A stretch of 64,000 bases of DNA from Lachnospiraceae bacterium (GCA_021199655.1 JAJQHQ010000092.1:17638-81637), one strand, 5' to 3'; positions 1 to 10,278 are shown, counted from the first letter of the stretch. The notes: generated from the sequence alone by a model not told the origin. Made by a program: numbers and translations.

Positions 1-1
1 C

Positions 2-451
2 GGAGCTGTCCTGAAATGGATGGTCGAGGGAGCATTGAAATTTATACAGGCAGATTATAAACTGGAAGAACCGCAAGTTGTCCGTGAAGCAATCTTTGAA
101 TATCAAAGCGATAATGACTGGCTAACAAATTTTATCTCTGAATGCTGTGAAAAAGGGCAAGAACTGGCTGAAAAGTCGGGAGACTTATACACCCGTTATC
201 GGGAATTTCAAAAAAGTATCGGAGAATCAGCAGTAACATCATCTTCTTTTAAAAACGCAGTAGAAGAAGCAGGATTTAAGACGAAAAAAACAAATAAAGG
301 CAGAGTTGTATATGGATTGAAACTTAAAGCCAACGGTTCAGAATTACCAGAATATGAGTATAACGCTCCGCTGTTCAGACCGCTATCTCATAAAGTGACA
401 GACAGTGACAGTGATACAGAAAACTTTACAGAGGATTTTGTTAAATTCTAA
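2..451 (+). CDS. D5/P4-type phage-plasmid primase/helicase, C-terminal part (runs off left edge)
   Basis: Frame is open from base 2 (GAVLKWMVEGALKFIQ...) and resembles the C-terminus of P4/D5-family primases. Confidence 0.65.
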   Translation, partial: GAVLKWMVEGALKFIQADYKLEEPQVVREAIFEYQSDNDWLTNFISECCEKGQELAEKSGDLYTRYREFQKSIGESAVTSSSFKNAVEEAGFKTKKTNKGRVVYGLKLKANGSELPEYEYNAPLFRPLSHKVTDSDSDTENFTEDFVKF

Positions 452-855
452 TATGGAAAAGTTTGTCAGATAACCGTCACTGGGTGTCACTCCCCTACAC
501 ATGAACATAGAAAAAGCCATTGACTGACGAAAAACTGTCTATCAATGGCTTTTATACATAGTGAGAGTGGGAAATTCCGATGATTTTTTTTGCCCACTAC
601 ATAATACCCTCCTGTTTTACGGTTCTCATACAAATCCTTTCTACAAGGCGCTCTCCCTGTTTTAAGCAAGTTCTCTTTATATTGGATAAATTTATCCACA
701 CGGGAAACAACTTTTCATCTCGGTTAGATGCACCTTGTTATGCATGGTGTTCTAAATGTTTCAGGACACAAAACAAAAACACAGGCAAACATTTTTTTCC
801 TGTACATATATATACAAGGTATTTTTGGAAAATTATTTAAAATTCGGAAAATCAA

Positions 856-1200
856 CTACGATGATTTTCGCCTGCTTTCTTGCTCTTTATTATTGACACG
901 AACAAAAACTTTGCATTGCTCAAGGCAAATATCCCTCTGTTCTGCTGTCAGGGAGCGGAATATACGAAGAAGTTCATTTTCCTGATGGCTTTTTATCTGA
1001 TCGGGAGTGTAATCCAACAAATAGTCTATTGAAACGTTGAAATAAGCAGCCAGAGATTTTAGCGTGTTGAAGTCGGGTTCTCTCGCATCCTGCACATAAC
1101 TTCCAAGAGTAGATGGAGCAATATTTAACTGACGAGCCAATTCTTTTTGCGTAATGTCTCGTTCTTCAATCAATGTGCGCAGATTCTTTCCGAAACTCAT
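856..1200 (-). CDS. XRE-family HTH transcriptional regulator
   Basis: N-terminal HTH: LIEERDITQKELARQLNIAPSTLGSYVQDAREPDFNTLKSLAAYFNVSIDYLL. Confidence 0.85.
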   Translation of the reverse strand: MSFGKNLRTLIEERDITQKELARQLNIAPSTLGSYVQDAREPDFNTLKSLAAYFNVSIDYLLDYTPDQIKSHQENELLRIFRSLTAEQRDICLEQCKVFVRVNNKEQESRRKSS

Positions 1201-1362
1201 GTAACAGCCTCCTCTCTAACATTTTTCCCATATCATAACTGAAAATGCCCCTAAATTTTTAAATGAGACGCAAATCGCGTTGACGGTACACAAAAAGAGT
1301 TGTAAAATGGCATTAAGTGTGATGTCCATACGTTCATACGAAAAAGGAAGGAGCAGGTACAA

Positions 1363-2214
1363 ATGGCAAAGAATATTGAAAAGGCGGCACAAGCGGTCGA
1401 GCAGATGGATATATATTTGCGAGAAAAGTTTGCTCTAAACGATAATGAAGATTCACAGAAAGCGAAACTTTGGGAGAATACATATATTCATCATCAAATA
1501 GAAAAACGTCAGAAGCATGGCACATTTACAATAAATGAACATATCAGAGGAATGGTCTATTCCATGCTTAGTTCAAGTGTTTCATGGGACAGGATTGCAA
1601 AAGGGATTGATATTGAAACTGGCAGGATAAAGCCTATTGATGATATTTTCGGAGACTATTCCCCCGAAGCCCTCTTGAAATCTACACCAGAGGAATTAAG
1701 AGACAAAATCAAAGATGTAAACTGTGCAAGCTACAGCACAAGAAAACAGATGGAAGCAATGCTCTACTACAATATTCCAAAATTACAGGCTATATGCAGA
1801 AAGTATGATGGAATAGATAACTATTATGAAAGCATTATTCATGCTGACCGTTCAGGATTTAAAACACTAATTACAATTCTTTCGGACGCTGAAAGCGATA
1901 ACAAAATGATTCAGTTAGGGGATGCCCTGACAGCAGAATATCTGCGCAATGTCGGTTATGATATGCCAAAGCCAGACAGACATATCCGCAGGATTCTCGG
2001 CAGTGAAGTCCTCGGCTGTTCTGACACAGAAACGGTGTCTGTTTTTGAAGCCTTTGACATTATTGGAGAGATTGCAAAAGCAATGAACCGACAGTCGGCA
2101 GAGGTTGATTATATCTTGTGGTCTTATTGTGCGGATGGTTACGGAGAAATTTGTACCATTCAGCCAAAATGTAGTGTCTGTAAAGTCATCGAGTATTGTA
2201 TGAAAGGAAGATAA
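1363..2214 (+). CDS. HhH-GPD / endonuclease III-like DNA glycosylase-family protein
   Basis: Helical protein ending in CTIQPKCSVCKVIEYC (C-x5-C-x2-C-x5-C), close to the EndoIII 4Fe-4S loop; internal LRNVGYDMPKPDRHIRRIL resembles a glycosylase core. Confidence 0.5.
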   Translation: MAKNIEKAAQAVEQMDIYLREKFALNDNEDSQKAKLWENTYIHHQIEKRQKHGTFTINEHIRGMVYSMLSSSVSWDRIAKGIDIETGRIKPIDDIFGDYSPEALLKSTPEELRDKIKDVNCASYSTRKQMEAMLYYNIPKLQAICRKYDGIDNYYESIIHADRSGFKTLITILSDAESDNKMIQLGDALTAEYLRNVGYDMPKPDRHIRRILGSEVLGCSDTETVSVFEAFDIIGEIAKAMNRQSAEVDYILWSYCADGYGEICTIQPKCSVCKVIEYCMKGR

Positions 2215-2219
2215 TTCTC

Positions 2220-3242
2220 ATGAGCGAAGAAAAGGATATTGAGATTGTAAAGAAAATATTAGATTGTGAAGAACGGCTTTCAAGCGCAAATGACGAACTC
2301 GGTAAAATAAGGAATACATCTTACTCTGAAAAGAAGCCTGCTGAACCTGTACGAATGTCAGATGATAAACTTGCACCACCGATTCCGCCACTCAAAAGCG
2401 ATAAGAAAAAGGCATTCGGACCATATATTGTTTGCGTTGTCTTATCTGTTGTTGGCACTATTTTTCATATTGGCTTCATAACAAGTCTAATGACATTTTT
2501 GACTTTCTTAGCTATTATCTGGATAGCTGTCTACTTCGTCAGATTAAGCAAAGAAAGAAAACAACATGCAGATACGGTCAGAAACTCACCTGCATATAAA
2601 ACGCAATGGGAAAATGCGAAAAAACAAGAAGATGAACGATATAAAATAGCAGTGAAATACTATGAAGAAACAACGTATCCACAATGGAAAGAAAAATATG
2701 ATATATGGAAAAAAGAATACGATGAAAAGTATTCTACCGCATGGAACAAAGTTACCGCACTACAAGCAGAGCGTAGACAGTTATACTCTTCTTATCCTCA
2801 AATTCCAGTCTGGTGTCAGAGCAAAAGTGCGATGGTATTTTTGGAAACTATAATGTCAATGTATAACTGCGACTTAAATTATGCTATTGCTAAATATAGA
2901 GATAAACTGGAAGCAGAAGAACGGGAAAAGGCAAGACGAGAAGCAGAACGAGAAGCACGTCTCCAACGAGAAGCGGAAGAAAGCTACTCTGATCAGGGCG
3001 GCAGCTTTATAAGAGACGTTGCGGCTGTGGGTCTTGGCGTTGCGGCTGGAAATAAAATATCAGGAGTAGGCGGCAAAAAGGACAATAGCAGTTCGAGAGA
3101 AAAAGCGGCAGCGTATACATGTTCGCCAAGCTGTCCTAGAAAAGGAAAAGGATATGGAAAATCCAGATGTGAATTAAACCCGAACACGTGTGGATATGGA
3201 TTAAGATATACTGATGATACATTATTGAGAAGCCGTAGATAG
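2220..3242 (+). CDS. Membrane-anchored coiled-coil protein with Cys-rich C-terminus
   Basis: ATG at 2220; hydrophobic segment then charged coiled coil; C-terminus TCSPSCPRKGKGYGKSRCELNPNTCGYG. Confidence 0.6.
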   Translation: MSEEKDIEIVKKILDCEERLSSANDELGKIRNTSYSEKKPAEPVRMSDDKLAPPIPPLKSDKKKAFGPYIVCVVLSVVGTIFHIGFITSLMTFLTFLAIIWIAVYFVRLSKERKQHADTVRNSPAYKTQWENAKKQEDERYKIAVKYYEETTYPQWKEKYDIWKKEYDEKYSTAWNKVTALQAERRQLYSSYPQIPVWCQSKSAMVFLETIMSMYNCDLNYAIAKYRDKLEAEEREKARREAEREARLQREAEESYSDQGGSFIRDVAAVGLGVAAGNKISGVGGKKDNSSSREKAAAYTCSPSCPRKGKGYGKSRCELNPNTCGYGLRYTDDTLLRSRR

Positions 3243-3386
3243 CACCTATAAACTTTTTTTTGCTTAGTGCTTGCTCTGCCTTTTCGGACATATTACTTTT
3301 GAAACCTTTGATATCAACAGTCTTGTCATAAAGATATAGTCAGTAGTTGTTGGCTGAAATAAAAGCTATGAAATGGAGGAAAAACA

Positions 3387-4280
3387 ATGAGTAACGACAA
3401 CATTTTTGATTCATTTTTTAACTGGACTAAGGATTTTTTACCCAAAAGCCTTGAAAAGAAAATTGCGAAAAAACAATTTTATGAAGAAGAATTTCTTCTC
3501 TCTGTAGAAAAATATGAGGATTCTGATTTAACTGATGAAAGGTATATGAATCATTTGAGTATGCTTTCACACGGGATATTTGACATAGAATTATATGTAG
3601 ACCACATTTGGACGGGAAAGGATCTTCCTTGCTGGCAATTAAAGGTTAATCTCGGAGATAAGGTTGCATACGAAAGATGCGAAAGAGAAAAAGCCGAAAA
3701 TAAAGAATGGCTTTGTAGCTTAGAAAAAGGTGTTTTTGACGGTACCGCTCGTAATAACCATTTAGAGGATATTTTAATAGTTTTCAAAAAATGGATAGAA
3801 CCATCTTCCGAATTAGACGAAAATGAAAGTATATATGAGTGGTTTTTCCGTTGGGCTTCTATCTTTATTCAGGAGAAAAGGAATAACCAAAAAGGAAAGA
3901 GTAACGAGCCTGAAGAAAAATATATGTATTATGTTGACACTGAGATTGATGGTGAAGAAATGCTTGAACAGGTTTCCTTAGATGAATTAACTGAACTTTG
4001 GCAATTTGATATCGCGATTATTTCAAATCCTTCTTGTGATTCTTCGGATTGGTTTGTTCGGTTAGACCTTTCTAATTCAGAAATAGACCTTTCAAGCCTT
4101 TTAAACGAAAAAACATCACATTCCTCTGTTCCATTGAGGAAAGACGATAATTTAGATGTAAAACTTCAAAAAAAATATAATGGAGTTACTTCCATTCTGG
4201 CACAGTCCGATTGCGAACACTTAGAAGATGCTTTTAGTGTGATTAGCGAGTTTATTGAAACACGCTCAGAAAAGGCTTAG
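3387..4280 (+). CDS. Hypothetical protein
   Basis: 297-aa ORF preceded by GGAGG-type RBS. Confidence 0.6.
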   Translation: MSNDNIFDSFFNWTKDFLPKSLEKKIAKKQFYEEEFLLSVEKYEDSDLTDERYMNHLSMLSHGIFDIELYVDHIWTGKDLPCWQLKVNLGDKVAYERCEREKAENKEWLCSLEKGVFDGTARNNHLEDILIVFKKWIEPSSELDENESIYEWFFRWASIFIQEKRNNQKGKSNEPEEKYMYYVDTEIDGEEMLEQVSLDELTELWQFDIAIISNPSCDSSDWFVRLDLSNSEIDLSSLLNEKTSHSSVPLRKDDNLDVKLQKKYNGVTSILAQSDCEHLEDAFSVISEFIETRSEKA

Positions 4281-4381
4281 AAACCATATAAGCAAAAACA
4301 GTTCGTTACATTTATATTTTTTGACCGTGGAAATTCCATCAAAAACATGGCAAAATACGGTTAAAACTATAAACGAAATAG

Positions 4382-4434
4382 TTGACTTCTTTTCGTTTAT
4401 ATCTTATAATATAAATGTATCGAACATATGTTCT
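4382..4434 (+). promoter_or_regulatory. SigA-type promoter with LexA (SOS) box
   Basis: TTGACT (4382-4387), 17-bp spacer, TATAAT (4405-4410), then CGAACATATGTTCT (4421-4434), one mismatch from the Firmicute SOS box CGAACNNNNGTTCG. Confidence 0.7.
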
Positions 4435-4462
4435 ATATTTGCAAACGAAAAGAGGATTATAC

Positions 4463-5194
4463 ATGAGCGAAAACTTGTATTTATTATTTAGTTACTACGG
4501 CATAAAACCGAATGACACTTGCACTGAAATCATCAAAAAGACAGCTTACAAGTCTTTTGCTTCTTTTTGCAGACGCATTTCCTTTTACGGCTCTACAGCA
4601 TCCGATGATAAGAATAGAATCGTAAAAGAAACAAATGATCTGTTGTCGGAAAGGATTCCGCAATTTTTGAACGCTGTCAAAACCGAGAATGACAGTCAGG
4701 AATTTTTTGACATGAAGCATAAAGAATTATGCGAGGAAATGATTCAGTTATTTGAATCCACGGGCGAATTGACTTATGGCATTGCGCAAAGATGGCTGAA
4801 TCAGACATTGCAAAATCTGGTTGTGATTGATAGCAATATGTCTATTTCTTCACTTCCCATTGCGGACACGAAGAAATATTATCATGTCCCTGTAGAAAAA
4901 GCGGTGTTATCAGTAGCAGCCAGCAAGAGAAAAGATAAATATAAAAACGGATTAAACATTCCATGCGCACCATTAAACCATGACGAGCCGACAGTTTATC
5001 AAATGGACTGGTATAGTCCTGCCAAGACACAGCCTTTTGAAAAATGGGAATATCAGGAGTACAAAGATTTTCAAATTGCTGTACGAGATAGAATCAAAGA
5101 ACTTTCGTCGAAGCAGGAGAAAGTTTGCGATACTCCTTTAGATTGGTCTTTCCGTGCGACATTAGAAGCGGCAGAGCCGAGATATTCTCTTTAA
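4463..5194 (+). CDS. Hypothetical protein, first gene of the LexA-box operon
   Basis: ATG 4463 with upstream AGAGGA; contains TYGIAQRWLNQTLQNLVVID. Confidence 0.65.
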   Translation: MSENLYLLFSYYGIKPNDTCTEIIKKTAYKSFASFCRRISFYGSTASDDKNRIVKETNDLLSERIPQFLNAVKTENDSQEFFDMKHKELCEEMIQLFESTGELTYGIAQRWLNQTLQNLVVIDSNMSISSLPIADTKKYYHVPVEKAVLSVAASKRKDKYKNGLNIPCAPLNHDEPTVYQMDWYSPAKTQPFEKWEYQEYKDFQIAVRDRIKELSSKQEKVCDTPLDWSFRATLEAAEPRYSL

Positions 5195-5225
5195 AACATA
5201 TTTATAAGGTCAGGGAGTGGAATAA

Positions 5226-6326
5226 ATGACGGAGAAGCAGATCAAGGAAAACATAATCAATATTGTAGATTCAACGTATATGAAGAATTACCTGTTAGAA
5301 AAACAGAACGAAATCAAAATTTCAGAATATGTTGAATTGATTGCTACCGCTCCACTTTCACTAAAAAGAAAAGCGGCGCTATTAACTGATTTGCTAAAGG
5401 TTTCCATGAGTGAAGAAGATTTTCAATATACAAGTGAAAGCCTGCAAATGGTACAAACCGCTTTAGAGCGATTATATCAGGTAGACAGGACACAAACCTT
5501 ATTATTACTGACCTGTGTAGACATTGAAAAAGGGGAACCGTGTTTGTTTGATGCGGTTCCCGTTCTGTCTTATAAGGGAGCATTGCAATACATTCAACAG
5601 AATTATAGGAACGTTGCAGAGGATGATTCCATACCAGATGATACTGAATGTGATTTTTATTTTCGACTTGAATCCTACCGCATAGAAGATAATGACACCC
5701 TATCACAGCAGGATTGTTATATCTTAACTCCAAGTGGCGAAGTTCAGTATTTCAGAAGTGACTTTGATATAAAGGCGAATACTCGTTATATTATGAATCC
5801 CAAGCCCACGCTTTTTTATATGCATGGCACAGGGGCAGAATACGCCATGACACCTTATGAGCCGGGCGATATTCTATTTATCAACTGCCGCCCCTATAAT
5901 TTACCATCCTATTGCTTGATTTATCATATCAACCAAGATGCGCCGAGAGATTGCTGTAGTTTGCGTTGCTTTTATCCTGCATTCGATGGAATAATTGGCG
6001 AGGGTGCGTTGAAACACGGTCATTTTTCAACAATGGAATCTGATTATTATACAGATTGTTTTATGTCACCGTTATTCCGTGCGGAACTGTATACTGGAGA
6101 ACTTCCAGAATCATGTTCTTTTATGAAGTCGGTCAGTCTGATTTTAAAGGAATATCCTGAACTCGGAAAAGATATTGATTCCCTTATGTGGAAATATGGA
6201 GAAGATTTTTCCATACATTCAGGAAGTGATTATAAAAGCATCCATGGAATTACAGAGGAAAGATGGAACAAAATCACAGAATACTGCCAAGAATACGCTC
6301 AAAATAAGAAAGCCAAGAACAAATAA
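5226..6326 (+). CDS. Hypothetical protein (paralogue-like to 6959..8083)
   Basis: 366-aa ORF; shares PYEPGDI and YTGELPESCSFMKSVSL with the 6959 ORF. Confidence 0.65.
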   Translation: MTEKQIKENIINIVDSTYMKNYLLEKQNEIKISEYVELIATAPLSLKRKAALLTDLLKVSMSEEDFQYTSESLQMVQTALERLYQVDRTQTLLLLTCVDIEKGEPCLFDAVPVLSYKGALQYIQQNYRNVAEDDSIPDDTECDFYFRLESYRIEDNDTLSQQDCYILTPSGEVQYFRSDFDIKANTRYIMNPKPTLFYMHGTGAEYAMTPYEPGDILFINCRPYNLPSYCLIYHINQDAPRDCCSLRCFYPAFDGIIGEGALKHGHFSTMESDYYTDCFMSPLFRAELYTGELPESCSFMKSVSLILKEYPELGKDIDSLMWKYGEDFSIHSGSDYKSIHGITEERWNKITEYCQEYAQNKKAKNK

Positions 6327-6344
6327 TGAAAGGACGGTATGTAG

Positions 6345-6962
6345 ATGATTTACGGTTATGCCAGATGCTCAACGAATGAAGAATTGCAGGATATCAATCG
6401 ACAGGTTCGAGAACTAAAGCAACAGGGCGCAACAGATGAAACTATCTACTTAGAATACGAAAGCGGAACAAAAGTAAATCGCACTGAATTAAACAGGCTT
6501 CTGGACGTGGTAAAAACAGGTGATACAATTCTTGCAACAGAAGTCAGCCGTATTACACGCAGTACAAAACAATTATGCGATATTGTTGAATTGGCAAAAG
6601 AGCGGAAACTAAAACTGGTATTAGGGACTTTCATTGTAGACTGTACGAAAGAGTTAGACCCAATGACAGAGGGTATGCTAAAAATGATGGGCGTGTTTGC
6701 AGAACTGGAACGTAATATGATAAGCCAGAGGGTCAAAAGCGGAATGAAAAATGCAAAAGCGAAAGGAAAGGTTGTTGGAAGACCTGCAACTACAGCAGAT
6801 AATATTCCTCCGATTTTTTATAGATATTATCCCGAATATAAGAGCGGAAAATACAGCAAAAAAGAGTTGTCAAGGCTCTGCTCATTATCTTATCCTACAA
6901 TCTACAAGTATTTAAGCATCGTAGAGGGAGAAAACACATTAAAAGGAGCGGCTCAAAAATGA
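6345..6962 (+). CDS. Small serine recombinase (resolvase/invertase)
   Basis: MIYGYARCSTNEELQDINRQ...EVSRITRSTKQL...GVFAELERNMISQRVKSGMKNAKAKGKVVGRPA. Confidence 0.92.
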   Translation: MIYGYARCSTNEELQDINRQVRELKQQGATDETIYLEYESGTKVNRTELNRLLDVVKTGDTILATEVSRITRSTKQLCDIVELAKERKLKLVLGTFIVDCTKELDPMTEGMLKMMGVFAELERNMISQRVKSGMKNAKAKGKVVGRPATTADNIPPIFYRYYPEYKSGKYSKKELSRLCSLSYPTIYKYLSIVEGENTLKGAAQK

Positions 6963-8083
6963 ATGTGTATCGCTACATCAATTCAAAGGACGTGCGGAGT
7001 TATGCAGAAGAAATAGAATATCATTTCAGCACACCTGAAACGGCTTTTCTTGTCTATCACAGTGATGGAAAAACATTGGAAGAACGGATGCAGGCATGGC
7101 AGGAAATTATATCCACTATGCCCGACTGCCAGATAGAGAAAAGAAACTGGTTAGGCGCAACGGACAGTTTTCTTTCTGTATTGTCCGACTACATAGAATT
7201 ACAAAAGCGGAAAATCAAATCATTTTCTGTGGGAAATGGCTATGTGTACCGTTACTCTACATATGAGCGCTCTTATAATGGCTTGATGGACTGGAACGAC
7301 CAAGAGGATATTTTCTTTTCTGATTATGATTCTTGTGTCAATTATTGTAAAAAGTACGAACTGGCAGAAGATGGAATAGAGAAAATCCGAATCTATAAAG
7401 GCAAGCTGAACCCGACTACAGATGAGATTGCAACCAACAGAGCGGGCGGTTATATCGAATTATCAATGCAATGGGATATTTTAGAAATTGACACTGCCCT
7501 TGCTTATGATAAAGACACATACACATTAGATTTGGATTGTATGTTTAACGGAATGTGTTTCAACTTTCCGACACCATTTAAACGTGGGGATATTGTTACT
7601 ACTCACGGTACCAGAGAATGTAACGGCATTCCGTTTGTGTTCTCCTATATTTCTACATGGGATTCAAAAGAGATGTTCAAAAGAGGATTTCATGCAAATG
7701 AATGCCCGTGGAATAAGGGGTGGGAAGAATACGACAAATGCAGAGAGAACCTGTTAAAAAATGGAGACTTAACAGATATGCACGTCCTCGGCGTTCTCTC
7801 CGATCAAGGCAAACTGTATCAGGATAACATTCTGATAGTTCCTACAGACTTAGAATACTACACAGGCGAATTAGAGGGATGTAACAGACAGTTAAAACCT
7901 CTCTCCTTATACGAAAAGGGAGAAATCGACTATGAACTGTTAGTCAATAGCTGTTTTTCAATTCGTGCGGAGGAAATGGCTAAAGAAATCCGGGCAGACT
8001 GCATCCGTCCATATCGTCGGGAGATAATGGAGAAAATAGGTGTTGTTTCTGCCGATGATACAGCGAAGCCAAACAAGACATGA
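6959..8083 (+). CDS. Hypothetical protein, overlaps resolvase stop by 4 bp
   Basis: 374-aa ORF, ATGA overlap; YTGELEGCNRQLKPLSL motif. Confidence 0.65.
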   Translation: MNVYRYINSKDVRSYAEEIEYHFSTPETAFLVYHSDGKTLEERMQAWQEIISTMPDCQIEKRNWLGATDSFLSVLSDYIELQKRKIKSFSVGNGYVYRYSTYERSYNGLMDWNDQEDIFFSDYDSCVNYCKKYELAEDGIEKIRIYKGKLNPTTDEIATNRAGGYIELSMQWDILEIDTALAYDKDTYTLDLDCMFNGMCFNFPTPFKRGDIVTTHGTRECNGIPFVFSYISTWDSKEMFKRGFHANECPWNKGWEEYDKCRENLLKNGDLTDMHVLGVLSDQGKLYQDNILIVPTDLEYYTGELEGCNRQLKPLSLYEKGEIDYELLVNSCFSIRAEEMAKEIRADCIRPYRREIMEKIGVVSADDTAKPNKT

Positions 8084-8095
8084 CAGGAATGAGAA

Positions 8096-8875
8096 ATGCA
8101 CTTATACAAACTGACAGGCGCAGACAACCAGACATATCTGTCTGAAAAGAAAGGCTTATTCGGCGGTCATAATAAGCTGAAAATTTATGGCAGACTGGAT
8201 TGTCCGTCTGCTCTCCGTCACATAAAAAACGGAAACTATATACAACACAGGGTATTTTTTGAAGATGAAGCAACGGCACTGGCTGCCGGTTACAGACCTT
8301 GCGGAATCTGCATGAAAGAACATTATAACTTATGGAAAAGAGGTACATTGATGATGAAAGCGCTAAAAGCAACTCCCATTTTAAAAGACGGAATTATTTG
8401 CTCTGTTCAGTTAGCGAATGGAGAAGAGAAATATTTCAGAGCAGAAACATTAAATAACTGCCAGATTGAAACAAAATTGCAAGGTGGTATAGAATACTGC
8501 CACATTGAAATTGAAGATGATGACTGCATTATCATTATGTCTGACGAAAATTCACAATGGGGATATACCATTGTTTGGAACTATGCTCAAGATAAATTGA
8601 TACATCTGACAAATACTCCCTACGTGACCGCTTCTGCTATCATGGATTCAAATGTTATCAATATGTATCTGGTTCAATATTGGGGGCATCCTGCGGACTT
8701 GTGGTATAGTGTTGCACCATTACAGATGATTGATTCTGAATATGAACCTGACATGAAGCCGCTTCATATGCCTGTTGATGATTCTGTATCAGATATTTCA
8801 TCATGTAAAATCACGATACAGAATAATAGCGTGCTTTTCCAAGCAGGGAAGCAAGAGAAAAGCATCAAAATATAA
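8096..8875 (+). CDS. Protein with N-terminal Ada-type zinc-binding domain
   Basis: YGRLDCPSALRHIKN...RVFFEDEATALAAGYRPCGICMKEHY, Ada metal-binding signature. Confidence 0.6.
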   Translation: MHLYKLTGADNQTYLSEKKGLFGGHNKLKIYGRLDCPSALRHIKNGNYIQHRVFFEDEATALAAGYRPCGICMKEHYNLWKRGTLMMKALKATPILKDGIICSVQLANGEEKYFRAETLNNCQIETKLQGGIEYCHIEIEDDDCIIIMSDENSQWGYTIVWNYAQDKLIHLTNTPYVTASAIMDSNVINMYLVQYWGHPADLWYSVAPLQMIDSEYEPDMKPLHMPVDDSVSDISSCKITIQNNSVLFQAGKQEKSIKI

Positions 8876-8896
8876 GTAGGATGGGGAAATTATATC

Positions 8897-9256
8897 ATGC
8901 CATTGAGAGGTGTCTTTTGGGATGTAGACGGTTGTTTGTATGCATTCCCATTTAAGGATAATTATTTAGAGATAGGCGTTGCAAAGTCGGGGAATACCTA
9001 TGCGCATAAAAAGCTATGGACGGAAATCAAGCCAAAAGGTTGCCGTCTGCCATATAACTATTATCCCAGAGGGCGTGTAGAAGTTACATCCAAGGGGAAA
9101 GCGCTCATCTATATGAATCCATATGTTGATGAAAGTTTACTCCCTGAAATTAAGAAAACGTTTGAAATGAATGATAGTTATAGAATCATTTATGATAACA
9201 GCTTTCATTACAAGTGTCATGTGGATAATGACTGGAAAGCAGATTATTCAAAATGA
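8897..9256 (+). CDS. Hypothetical protein
   Basis: 119-aa ORF in operon context. Confidence 0.55.
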   Translation: MPLRGVFWDVDGCLYAFPFKDNYLEIGVAKSGNTYAHKKLWTEIKPKGCRLPYNYYPRGRVEVTSKGKALIYMNPYVDESLLPEIKKTFEMNDSYRIIYDNSFHYKCHVDNDWKADYSK

Positions 9257-9275
9257 TTATGCAGGAGGGAAATCA

Positions 9276-10154
9276 ATGAATGATAAATTCAACACAGAAA
9301 TAATAAACATTGAACTTCATTTTGAGCCTGCGCCTGTTTCTGCTGTGAGGTCGAGTATTTTACCACTGGATACAAGACCGAAAGCATACACCGTTAACGA
9401 CCAGAACATGGCGGACTATGATGCTTTCGTATTAAACATTTGCGGAATTGTTGAATGCTCTGGATATACGATAGAGAAAGAGCAACTGCATTATTTTGAC
9501 AGTTACGTTATTTGTCGTTCTGACGCAAATAATAATAAGCAACAGAGGTATGCCATTTATATAAAGATAACCGATAATGTTGCAGAGCAGTTTACTACCG
9601 CTACTACAGTCAAATTTCGATTCAAAAATATCACGATAAATAATCTCTGCTTTACCTCTTATGAGGATGCTTTGGAATATCTGGAAGAGAAACTTGATTC
9701 CGAGGGGGAAAATCTGCTTACATATTCTTCATCCAGAATCAATCCAAGAATGTGCGACAAGTACAATATCAACATAGAAATTGAACAGAGGATTTCAGAG
9801 GACGAGTTAAGAAATTTTCCCGGGTCTATCCCACATATGCGGATATGTTTAGATTTGTCGGAAAATCCAAAACAATATGCTTATATTCGACTTGATAAAC
9901 CGGAATATTTACCAGAATGCCAGTCAGCAGACATCAGCAAAAAGAAAGCCGCTATCATAGATGTATTATCCTCTCCGTGGCATCGTTATCTGATGCAGTC
10001 TCATAACACAAATCAGGTGCGAACTGCGACAGGTTACGAAGCAGCTGTAAACATTTGGATTGACACATATTCTGATAACAATATGTTTAGCGATGCTGTA
10101 TTCCAATATGATGAAAATGGTTTCCCTGTTATGCCGGATTATTCTTTACTTTAG
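9276..10154 (+). CDS. Hypothetical protein
   Basis: ATG 9276 preceded by GCAGGAGGG. Confidence 0.6.
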   Translation: MNDKFNTEIINIELHFEPAPVSAVRSSILPLDTRPKAYTVNDQNMADYDAFVLNICGIVECSGYTIEKEQLHYFDSYVICRSDANNNKQQRYAIYIKITDNVAEQFTTATTVKFRFKNITINNLCFTSYEDALEYLEEKLDSEGENLLTYSSSRINPRMCDKYNINIEIEQRISEDELRNFPGSIPHMRICLDLSENPKQYAYIRLDKPEYLPECQSADISKKKAAIIDVLSSPWHRYLMQSHNTNQVRTATGYEAAVNIWIDTYSDNNMFSDAVFQYDENGFPVMPDYSLL

Positions 10155-10183
10155 AGAATTAGAAAACTGCTAACATCTACACC

Positions 10184-10234
10184 TTGATAGTAGGGAGTTC
10201 ATGTGAAAAACTCATGTGGACTCCCTACTATCAA
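10184..10234. terminator. Strong inverted repeat / terminator between convergent genes
   Basis: TTGATAGTAGGGAGT (10184-10198) pairs perfectly with ACTCCCTACTATCAA (10220-10234), then AAAAAG. Confidence 0.7.
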
Positions 10235-10278
10235 AAAGAGATATATAATCATAGGCTATTTTCGACACGGAATCTTAT

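Noticed and set aside
487-985. Short ORFs between the primase tail and the first XRE gene
   Set aside because: Overlapping, no RBS, no recognisable product; region may be non-coding.
8897-9256. HAD-like DVDG motif (FWDVDGCLYAF)
   Set aside because: Only the short motif is present; the rest of the 119-aa protein lacks HAD motifs II-IV.
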